Source: Archivesica marissinica (Eukaryota; Mollusca; Bivalvia; Venerida; Vesicomyidae). From it: DNA of 64,000 bases. Shown piece after piece: positions 58,901-64,000 of this stretch. The position numbers and the translations under genes were made by a program. Numbering within the stretch: the first letter of the stretch is position 1; each line of letters begins with the position of its first letter. Where the stretch lies: assembly GCA_014843695.1 (NCBI GenBank), contig CM026403.1, positions 6,095,281 through 6,159,280 of the forward strand, read 5' to 3'. Below the pieces are notes generated by a model. The model did not search any database, was not told the origin of the DNA, and worked only from the letters and a program-made list of their open reading frames with translations.

Positions 58901-61007
58901 CCAAGTGACTATATTTCACAATCTAACCAAGTGACTATATTTCACAATCTAACCAAGTAACTATATATCACATTCTAACCAAGTGACTATATTTCACAAT
59001 CTAACCAAGTGACTATATTTCACAATCTAACCAAGTGACTATATTTCACAATCTAACCAAGTGACTATATTTCACAATCTAACCAAGTGACTATATTTCA
59101 CAATCTAACCAAGTGACTATATTTCACAATCTAACCAAGTAACTATATTTCACAATCTAACCAAGTGACTATATTTCACAATCTAACCAAGTAACTATAT
59201 TTCACAATCTAACCAAGTGACTATATTTCACAATCTAACCAAGTGACTATATTTCACAATCTAACCAAGTGACTATATTTCCAAGTGACTATATTTCACA
59301 ATCTAACCAAGTGACTATATTTCACAATCTAACCAAGTGACTATATTTCACAATCTAACCAAGTGACTATATTTCACAATCTAACCAAGTAACTATATAT
59401 CACATTCTAACCAAGTGACTATATTTCACAATCTAACCAAGTGACTATAGTTCACAATCTAACCAAGTGACTATAGTTCACAATCTAATCAAGTGACTAT
59501 ATTTCAGAAACTGTCGGAGGAGGTTCAGGACAGCCTTGCCAGTGCCAACAATGTTGCCGAGGAAGCATGTTCTACGATGCGCACTGTGAGGAGTTTCGCC
59601 AATGAGATTGGTGAGATTGAGCGCTACGCACACAAACTTGCCATCACATACAAACTCAACAAGAAACAGGCTGTCATGTACTCTGGATATGTCTGGTGCA
59701 ATATGGTAAGCTTGCTGAAGAAATAAAAGCCACATGCAAGTGTTAGATTAGAAAATTAGATATGTTTTATATGCGATGCTTGTCATGCCAAATAAAATAT
59801 TTTACCAGGTGGAAGTCGTCGTGATAGCTCAGTGGTAGCGCGTTCGCTTCATGTGCGAAAGGCCCAGAGTTCGAGCCCCGCTGTAGCCATTACCATTGTG
59901 CCCTTAGGCAAGGCATTTAAATTCCACATGCTTTTTCTCTCTCCCTCGTGGCGATGGATTCCATCATGAATAAGGTCTCGAGAGTGATTAATATAAGTTA
60001 TACGAAATTGTTTCGCAATCGAGCTAAAATAAATTTGTATAAACTAAGCAAACAAGCTCTTGCACATGTTATCAATTTACTCCCGAGCAGTATTTCCCAG
60101 ACGTGCAGAAGGTTTTATAAAGCTGTCTATGATTTATGTATGCTCTTATGTTTCAGTTGTTTGAGTTGACTCTTACCGTGTCTGTCTTGTACTATGGGGG
60201 TCACCTGGTCCTGAGCGGCACTCTCACTGGCGGTACTCTCATATCGTTTATCCTCTACCAGATACAGCTCGGAGACTGTGTTGATGTAAGTATACATAGG
60301 CATGTTGCTTCAGCATTACAGTGTCGTAAAGCGATAACGGTATACACTTCTATGGAAAGTGATTGAATTGTTGAAGAAGAACTTTCTTGTCAGCTGGTTG
60401 CACTATTACCCTTATCTTCTATAATAAACGATTTCATCACATAATACAGTCATAGTACACACGTGTAACACCTGCAAGGATTCTCATTGATTGAGAGAAT
60501 AATCCTTATAAATTGGAGAATATTTGCATATTTCTATTTGAATTGGTACATAACGTTTTTTTTTAACTTTATTTATTTTACAACGATTGCGTAGCAAGTT
60601 CTAACAACTTATATTAATCATTCTCGTTGGCGCGGATGAAAGCGTATATGTGGTCATTCGTGTGGAAACCGGAGTACCCGGAGAAAACCCACCTGTCCGA
60701 TCTGGCGACCACCTTACCATCTCGCGTACTTCCCGGTCCGAGGATTGAACCCGGGTTGTATACACGTTATTATTGAGTACAAACTTTAATATTGTATGCA
60801 TTGTATATTTCGTTTCAGAATATGGGTTATGTTTATACAGGACTGATGCAGGCAGCTGGTGCCTCTGAGAAGGTGTTTGACTACATAAACCGGAAACCAA
60901 AGATCAGTCACCATGGTAACCTAGCTCCAGATCACATTGAAGGTTGCATTGAGTTCAAGGATGTGTGTTTTTCCTATCCATCCAGACCAGGTGTACAAGT
61001 TCTCACG
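49416..61007 (+). CDS. ABCB9: ABCB9-like (TAP-like, TAPL) half ABC transporter; eight exons, 3' part beyond the window
   Basis: ABCB9 is a homodimeric half transporter that pumps peptides from the cytosol into the lysosome using ATP. Eight exons (49416-49947, 50459-50563, 52300-52414, 54064-54194, 55795-56000, 59508-59705, 60157-60285, 60819-61007) all have GT-AG borders and join in frame to exactly 535 codons. Order: TMD0 with four helices (about residues 4-138), a charged linker (139-195), the six-helix ABC membrane domain (about 196-490), and the start of the nucleotide-binding domain with the A-loop tyrosine (FSYPSRP, Tyr525). Length and order match vertebrate ABCB9 (766 residues) up to just before Walker A. 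Walker A, the signature motif and Walker B are not in the window. The start is the first in-frame ATG; it gives an N-terminus collinear with the vertebrate protein, including Asp17. Introns 1-5 and 8 are rich in minisatellites. Confidence 0.93.
49970..50130. repeat. 24-bp minisatellite in intron 1, about 6.5 copies
   Basis: The unit is tatcactagagaacatcatt + acat. It begins about 25 bp after the exon 1 donor but shows no similarity to the exon. Confidence 0.94.
50131..50302. repeat. 43-bp minisatellite in intron 1, 4 copies
   Basis: The unit is attctaatgaaatgcaatct + tggaatgtgctgcacactga + gat. It directly follows the 24-bp array. Confidence 0.94.
50459..50563 (+). CDS. ABCB9: ABCB9-like exon 2: start of the ABC transmembrane domain
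   Basis: Acceptor tatttcag/AC, donor ACAG/gtagg at 50564. Encodes residues 178-212 plus one base, containing ILRLLAFSRPDWFIVAIGF and the first core membrane helix. It corresponds to the vertebrate stretch LQKLLSYTKPD. The last 51 bases are the parent of the 48-bp array that follows. Confidence 0.92.
50567..50854. repeat. 48-bp minisatellite made of exon 2 end plus splice donor, 6 copies
   Basis: Units start at 50567, 50615, 50663, 50711, 50759 and 50807. Each repeats the exon 2 3' end (ttcattgctattggattcat, ctttcttac, ata-tcc-gctacag) and the donor gtagg. Exon 2 itself has one extra codon (attgttgct against attgct). All six copies keep the exon reading frame open, with a 16-residue hydrophobic unit (GRFIAIGFIFLTISAT), and every copy ends in a donor-like ACAG/GTAGG (the first has ACTG/GTAGG). 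The array sits in intron 2. Confidence 0.95.
50870..51220. other. Intron 2 single-copy DNA
   Basis: No feature recognised between the 48-bp and 18-bp arrays. Confidence 0.5.
51221..52018. repeat. 18-bp minisatellite in intron 2, about 42 copies
   Basis: The unit is acctgattatacgcgaat (or gaac). 18 bp is six codons, so one plus frame reads PDYTRT/PDYTRI through the array. A G/T-rich intrusion (gtttggtgtttggtgttg-like) interrupts it at 51366-51411. Each unit contains two CpG-forming cg steps (tacgcgaa), unusual for the AT-rich surroundings. Confidence 0.96.
52019..52299. other. Distal intron 2, single-copy
   Basis: No feature recognised apart from the exon 3 acceptor tract tttgtctttacag at the end. 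Confidence 0.5.
52300..52414 (+). CDS. ABCB9: ABCB9-like exon 3
   Basis: Acceptor tctttacag/GG, donor GTCAG/gtagg at 52415. Encodes residues 213-250 plus two bases: GEIFIPFYTGRVIDGIVID and a following helix (AIIIMALIST). The GE(T/I)F(L/I)P(Y/F)YTGR(A/V)IDGIVI pattern matches the ABCB9/TAP family closely. Confidence 0.93.
52415..52622. repeat. 34-bp minisatellite made of exon 3 end plus splice donor, about 6 copies
   Basis: The unit ataatgtcacttatatctac + agtcaggtaggccc repeats the exon 3 end (attatggcacttatatctac + agtcag) and its donor. Donor-like GTCAG/GTAGG copies follow 34, 68, 102, 136 and 170 bp after the real one (first extra donor at 52449); the next copy has lost it (caggttgtcc). 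34 is not a multiple of three, and the frame meets TAG (AGG TAG) immediately after the real donor. Confidence 0.94.
52701..53586. repeat. 23-bp minisatellite in intron 3, about 38 copies
   Basis: The unit is ccctaaccccacagccatct + agg (gcag and tgcag variants). Every unit contains CTAAC, a branch-site-like word, followed by a C-rich tract ending in CAG, which resembles a 3' splice site. The ccctaacccc part also resembles a telomere repeat, but only by one and a half units each time. Confidence 0.96.
53620..54063. repeat. ~81-bp minisatellite made of exon 4 acceptor plus exon start, five extra copies
   Basis: Copies of tctattgtattatag followed by an exon-4-like start appear with exon-like first bases at 53657, 53739, 53821, 53903 and 53983; the true exon starts at 54064. 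Spacing is 82, 82, 82, 80 and 81 bp. The first three copies read tgccctagcatgcgggcg-like and contain stops; the last two match the exon (tgctctggctgcgggcgtga). The 81-bp step from 53983 is 27 codons without a stop. Confidence 0.94.
54064..54194 (+). CDS. ABCB9: ABCB9-like exon 4
   Basis: Acceptor ttatag/T (AG at 54062-54063), donor ACAG/gtttga at 54195. Encodes residues 251-294 plus one base: SALAAGVRGGCFSIACDRF then NIRVRQALFMSIMKQEVGFF. This is the FAAGIRGG...LNIRLR....L..QE.xFFD region of ABCB9/TAP, including the first cytosolic coupling helix. Because the acceptor is repeated upstream, the 5' border is chosen by homology: only this copy runs directly into the rest of the exon without extra residues. 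Confidence 0.93.
54228..54903. repeat. 38-bp minisatellite in intron 4, about 18 copies
   Basis: The unit is ccggtatattgttttgcact + gtgccccccacaacagtc. All three plus frames and two minus frames are largely open, giving spurious ORFs of up to 255 codons. A short TA run (54912-54923) follows. Confidence 0.96.
55075..55305 (-). mobile_element. tRNA-derived SINE, family C, in intron 4
   Basis: On the minus strand it aligns over its length with the SINE at 59813-60049: A box GTGGTAGCTAGTTC, gagaggcccggaactcacac, ggattccatcaggaat, gtctcgagagcgattgaac and gtttcgtaatcaggctaaac. It is older and more diverged than the intron 6 copy. Confidence 0.85.
55310..55794. other. Distal intron 4, single-copy with a short dispersed repeat
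   Basis: 55573-55611 (gcactagatcacgtttgta, then agatgcaagttcaaggac) is similar to 57107-57146 in intron 5. Otherwise nothing recognised. Confidence 0.5.
55795..56000 (+). CDS. ABCB9: ABCB9-like exon 5
   Basis: Acceptor ccatttcag/GG, donor TATAAG/gtaaat at 56001. Encodes residues 295-363: GEITSRLTSDTTTMSDTLG, NVNIFLRSLIKSAGV and LSWRLTLITFIGLPCML, ending NLYGKYYK. The G(D/E)(L/I).SRL.SDT stretch and the LSW.L(T/S)L helix are diagnostic of ABCB-type transmembrane domains. Neither border is duplicated. Confidence 0.95.
56158..56570. repeat. 20-bp based minisatellite in intron 5 with a higher-order pattern
   Basis: Basic word cagagccatacccttggtaa, mixed with cagagccatatcagtta, gagctaaatccttgg and ggccatctcctcagtttc. 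A longer period of about 100-150 bp built from these words appears three times. Confidence 0.9.
56711..57040. repeat. 34-bp minisatellite in intron 5, about 9.5 copies
   Basis: The unit is gagaagacaggcagctgag + ggagatcagcataggg; the first and last copies carry substitutions (gccagc-like start, gcagagggaaac end). Confidence 0.95.
57041..57484. other. Intron 5 single-copy segment
   Basis: Contains the second copy of the short dispersed repeat (57107-57146). No other feature recognised. Confidence 0.5.
57485..59507. repeat. 2-kb minisatellite of mixed 26-bp and 42-bp units, ending in the exon 6 acceptor
   Basis: The short unit is aaccaagtgactatatttca + caatct (26 bp); the long form has 16 extra bases (ccaagtgactatattt). 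About 70 units. The last one reads aatcaagtgactatatttcag and supplies the polypyrimidine tract and AG of the exon 6 acceptor; ordinary units have ttcac at that point. Like the 1-4025 array it mixes two length forms that differ by an internal repeat. Confidence 0.96.
59508..59705 (+). CDS. ABCB9: ABCB9-like exon 6
   Basis: Acceptor tatatttcag/AAA, donor AATATG/gtaagc at 59706. Encodes residues 364-429, beginning KLSEEVQDSLASANNVAEE and including STMRTVRSFANE and YKLNKKQAVMYSGYVW. The A..A(E/EE)...MRTVRSFANE motif is the second coupling-helix region of TAP-family transporters. Confidence 0.95.
59813..60049 (+). mobile_element. tRNA-derived SINE, family C, in intron 6
   Basis: tRNA-like head: GTGATAGCTCAGTGGTAGC, perfect anticodon stem TTCGC-TTCATGT-GCGAA (CAT in anticodon position), B box AGTTCGAGCCCCG. 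T and acceptor stems do not pair, so it is not a working tRNA. The body holds tgcccttaggcaaggcattt and gcgatggattccatcatg and ends with gtttcgcaatcgagctaaa. A diverged minus copy is in intron 4 and a 3' fragment is at 13424-13460. Confidence 0.88.
60157..60285 (+). CDS. ABCB9: ABCB9-like exon 7
   Basis: Acceptor atgtttcag/TTG, donor GTTGAT/gtaagt at 60286. Encodes residues 430-472: LFELTLTVSVLYYGGHLVLS then GGTLISFILYQIQLGDCVD. The LYYGGHLV.SG..(T/S)GG.LI.F..Y pattern is shared with vertebrate ABCB9 and TAP proteins and covers the fifth and sixth core helices. Confidence 0.95.
60625..60770 (-). mobile_element. tRNA-derived SINE fragment in intron 7
   Basis: The minus strand starts with a B-box-like ACCCGGGTTCAATCCTCGG and continues into a body whose complement reads gaaaccggagtacccggag + aaaacccacc, a phrase common in animal dispersed repeats. 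No A box is seen, so it is a truncated copy. Confidence 0.6.
60819..61007 (+). CDS. ABCB9: ABCB9-like exon 8: end of membrane domain, start of nucleotide-binding domain
   Basis: Acceptor tttcgtttcag/AAT, donor CTCACG/gtactg at 61008. Encodes residues 473-535: NMGYVYTGLMQAAGASEKVF, DYINRKPKISHHGNLAPDH, then IEFKDVCFSYPSRPGVQVL. The A-loop (SYPSRP, Tyr525) that stacks on the ATP adenine is present. The next exon should carry Walker A, but 61008-64000 contains only repeats and a SINE, so the gene continues past the window. Confidence 0.95.
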
Positions 61008-61044
61008 GTACTGGCATTATAACTCTATATATAAAAATTAATGT

Positions 61045-63010
61045 TTGTATAAGTTTATATTCATTCAAATATGTTTGTATAAGTTTGTGTAGGTTTATAT
61101 AAGTTTGTGTATGTATGTATAGGTTTGTGTAGGTTTATATAGGGGTAAATAAGTGTGTATAGGATAATAAAGGTATGTATAGGTTTGTGTAGGTTTGTGT
61201 AGGTTTGTATAGGGTTGTGTAGGTTTGTATAGGGCTGTGTAGGGTTGTGTAGGTTTGTATAGGGCTGTGTAGATATGAATAGGGTTGTGTATGTATGTAT
61301 AGGTTTATGTAGGTTTGTATAGGGTTGTGTAGGTTTGTATAGGGTTGTGTAGGTTTGTATAGGGTTGTGTAGGTTTGTATAGGGTTGTGTAGGTTTGTAT
61401 ATGGTTGTGTAGGGCTGTGTAGGTTTGTGTAGGGTTGTGTAGGTTTGTGTAGGTTTGTGTAGGGTTGTGTAGGTTTGTATAGGGCTGTGTAGGTTTGTAT
61501 AGGGCTGTGTAGGTATGTATAGGTTTGTGTAGGTTTGTATAGGGTTGTGTAGGTTAGTATAGGGCTGTGTAGGTTAGTATAGGGTTGTGTAGGTTTGTAT
61601 AGGGTTGTGTAGGGTTGTGTATGTTTGTATAGGGTTGTGTAGGTTTGCATAGGGTTGTGTATGTTTGTGTTTGTTTGTATAGGGTTGTGTATGTTTGTAT
61701 AGGGTTGTGTATGTTTGTATAGGGTTGTGTATGTTTGTGTTTGTTTGTATAGGGTTGTGTATGTTTGTATAGGGTTGTGTAGGTTTGTATAGGGTTGTGT
61801 ATGTTTGTGTTTGTTTGTATAGGGCTGTGTATGTTTGTATAGGGTTGTGTAGGTTTGTATAGGGTTGTGTAGGTTTGTATAGGGTTGTGTAGGTTTGTAT
61901 AGTGTTGTGTAGGGTTGTGTATGTTTGTATAGGGTTGTGTATGTTTGTATAGGGTTGTGTAGGTTTGTATAGGGTTATGTAGGTTTGTATAGGGTTGTGT
62001 AGGTTTGTATAGGGTTGTGTAGGTTTGTATAGGGTTGTATAGGGTTGTGTAGGTTGTGTAGGTTTGTGTAGGTTTGTATAGGGTTGTATAGGGTTGTGTA
62101 GGGTTGTGTAGGTTTGTATAGGGTTGTGTAGGTTTGTATATGGTTGTGTAGGTTTGTATAGGGTTGTATAGGGTTGTATAGGGTTGTGTAGGTTTGTATA
62201 GGGTTGTGTAGGTTTGTATAGGGTTGTGTAGGTTTGTATAGGGTTGTGTAGGTTTGTGTAGGGTTGTATAGGGTTGTGTAGGTTTGTATAGGGTTGTATA
62301 GGTTTGTGTAGGGTTGTGTAGGGCTGTGTAGGGCTGTGTTGGTATGTATAGGTTTGTGTAGGTTTGTATAGGTTTGTGTAGGTTTGTATAGGGTTGTGTA
62401 GGTTTGTGTAGGTTTGTATAGGTTTGTGTAGGTTTGTATAGGGATGTATAGTTTGTATAGGGTTGTGTAGGTTTGTGTAGAGTTGTGTAGGTTTGTATAG
62501 GGTTGTGTAGGTTTGTATAGGGTTGTGTAGGTTTGTATAGGTTTGTGTAGGTTTGTATAGGGTTGTATAGGGTTGTGTAGGGTTGTGTAGGTTTGTATAG
62601 GGTTGTGTAGGTTTGTATAGGGTTGTATAGGGTTGTGTAGGTTTGTATAGGGTTGTGTAGGTTTGTATAGGATTGTGTAGGGTTGTGTAGGGTTGTATCG
62701 GGTTGTATAGGGTTGTATAGGGTTGTGTAGGGTTGTATAGGGTTGTGTAGGTTTGTATAGGGTTGTGTAGGGTTATGTAGGGTGTATAGGGTTGTGTAGG
62801 GTTGTGTAGGGTTGTATAGGTTTGTGTAGGTTTGTGTAGGGTTGTATAGGGTTGTGTAGGGTTGTATAGGGTTGTGTAGGGTTGTATAGGGTTGTGTAGG
62901 GTTGTATAGGGTTGTATAGGATTGTATAGGGTTGTGTGGTTGTGTAGGGTTGTGTAGGGTTGTATAGGGTTGTGTAGGGTTGTATAGGTTTGTATAGGGT
63001 TGTGTAGGGA
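61045..63010. repeat. ~2-kb G/T-rich array of 10-bp and 20-bp units in intron 8
   Basis: Degenerate 10-mers gtttgtatag, ggttgtgtag and ggttgtatag combine mostly into the 20-bp unit aggtttgtatagggttgtgt, about 195 decamers. The minus strand has almost no stops, producing a spurious 487-codon ORF rich in TQPYTNLHNPIQ-like text. Confidence 0.95.
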
Positions 63011-63060
63011 TGGAAATATGACACGCCTCTCACTCATATAGTTTATATAATGTTTATATG

Positions 63061-63070
63061 GGGGGGGGGG
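63061..63070. repeat. G homopolymer run
   Basis: Ten or so consecutive G; assembly length here is unreliable. Confidence 0.9.
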
Positions 63071-63237
63071 TCATTATTCTATGGCACAGAAAAGTGATCT
63101 ACTCTCTTTCAGATAATCTACACTAAGGGTGTCATATTTTATGCATGGACCAGTTTCCTGCACATAGGGAGGCACACATTATAAAATATAATGTTGTCTG
63201 TCCTTGCTGAGCCTCGTACAATAATAAAATATTATGT

Positions 63238-63512
63238 GTGTTTTTACTTTTATTTATCGTCGCTACCTGTTGCCCATATGAGCGAAACCGGAAGAGATTA
63301 GTTATTTTAGGTTTTTGGAGGATAGTGCAATGATACAGACAGTGACCCATTCCAGAGTCCTGTGGTTCTTTTACGTGGACGGTGTCAAGCACAGACACAA
63401 GACCTTGGTTTAACGTCCCATCTGAAAGACTGTTAATTTTATTAGGGTCAGATGGAGGGGATCGAACCTGCGATCCCTGGATTACCAGTCCAGTGTGTTA
63501 ACCAGATCCATC
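63238..63512 (-). mobile_element. tRNA-derived SINE, family A, copy 3 (near full length) in intron 8
   Basis: Read from 63512 to 63238 on the minus strand it matches the copy at 12300-12578: anticodon arm CTGGACTGGTAATCCAG, B box AGGTTCGATCCCC, taataaaattaacagtc, cagatgggacgttaaacc, taaaagaaccacagg, tctgtctgtatcattgcac, catatgggcaacaggtagc. Its tRNA-like end abuts the 21-bp array that follows. Confidence 0.9.
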
Positions 63513-63521
63513 TGTATAGGT

Positions 63522-64000
63522 GTATATTGATGTTGTATAGGTGTATATAGGTTTTGTATAGGTGTATATAGGTTTTGTATAGGTGTATATAGATTTTGTA
63601 TAGGTGTATATAGATTTTGTATATGTGTATATAGATTTTGTATAGGTGTATATAGGTTTTGTATAGGTGTATATAGGTTTTGTATAGGTGTATATAGGTT
63701 TTGTATAGGTGTATATAGGTTTTGTATAGGTGTATATAGATTTTGTATAAGTGTATATAGGTTTTGTATAGGTGTATATAGGTTTTGTATAGATGTATAT
63801 AGGTTTTGTATAGGTGTATATAGGTTTTGTATAGGTGTATATAGATTTTGTATAGGTGTATATAGGTTTTGTATAGGTGTATATAGGTTTTGTATAGGTG
63901 TATATAGATTTTGTATAGGTGTATATAGATTTTGTATAGGTGTATATAGATTTTGTATAGGTGTATATAGATTTTGTATAGGTGTATATAGATTTTGTAT
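63522..64000. repeat. 21-bp minisatellite in intron 8, about 22 copies, running off the window
   Basis: The unit is aggtgtatataggttttgta + t (agattttg variant). It continues to the right edge. Confidence 0.96.

Noticed and set aside
59813..59890. Functional tRNA with CAT anticodon
   Set aside because: The anticodon stem is perfect, but the T and acceptor stems do not pair, and the sequence continues into a SINE body shared with another copy.
61574..63037. 487-codon minus ORF rich in Thr, Pro, Tyr and Asn
   Set aside because: G/T-rich decamer array; its complement lacks TAA, TAG and TGA in this frame. It also lies in intron 8 of the ABCB9-like gene.
1..64000. CRISPR-like arrays
   Set aside because: All arrays are head-to-tail repeats without unique spacers, in an intron-containing eukaryotic genome.
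61008..64000. Nucleotide-binding domain exons of the ABCB9-like gene
   Set aside because: Looked for Walker A, signature and Walker B coding; only repeats, a G run and a SINE are present, so they must lie beyond the window.

Overview
This window is eukaryotic, from a repeat-rich animal genome. The evidence is a multi-exon gene with GT-AG introns, several tRNA-derived SINE families, broken LINE fragments, a MITE-like element and very long minisatellite arrays. The SINE types, the AT-rich background and frequent tacatgta words fit a lophotrochozoan, perhaps a bivalve mollusc. That placement is inference only; no species can be named.

Layout. 1-4025 is a tandem array mixing 37-bp and 44-bp units. 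4026-14017 is mostly single-copy non-coding DNA with a MITE-like foldback, several SINEs, three broken LINE fragments (all on the minus strand) and small minisatellites. 14018-43015 is one 29-kb array of a ~51-bp unit, about 550 visible copies, with higher-order duplicated blocks and a 1000-N assembly gap. 43068-46860 holds four more minisatellites and SINE/tRNA relics. 47038-47269 looks like the last coding exon of an unidentified single-pass membrane protein gene, with a repeat-filled 3' region running to a poly(A) signal at 49071.

The one gene that can be identified with confidence starts at 49416. It is an ABCB9-like (TAP-like, TAPL) half ABC transporter on the plus strand. Eight exons (49416-61007) join in phase to 535 codons: the four-helix TMD0, the six-helix ABC transmembrane domain and the first ~20 residues of the nucleotide-binding domain. 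Walker A onwards lies beyond position 64000.

Most introns of this gene are filled with minisatellites (18- to 48-bp units; ~81 bp at exon 4; 10- to 21-bp in intron 8). The most striking observation is that several arrays are built from the gene's own exon edges. Six extra copies of the exon 2 end plus its splice donor follow exon 2. At least five extra copies of the exon 3 donor follow exon 3. Five extra copies of the exon 4 acceptor plus the exon start precede exon 4. The exon 6 acceptor is the last unit of a 2-kb array. The stop codon of the upstream gene is likewise inside a 17-bp tandem repeat. Extra donors of exon 2 (48-nt steps) and the nearest extra acceptor of exon 4 (81 nt) preserve the reading frame, so alternative splicing could produce length-variable isoforms. 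Nearly all other long ORFs in the window are by-products of repeats whose unit lacks stops or is a multiple of three.
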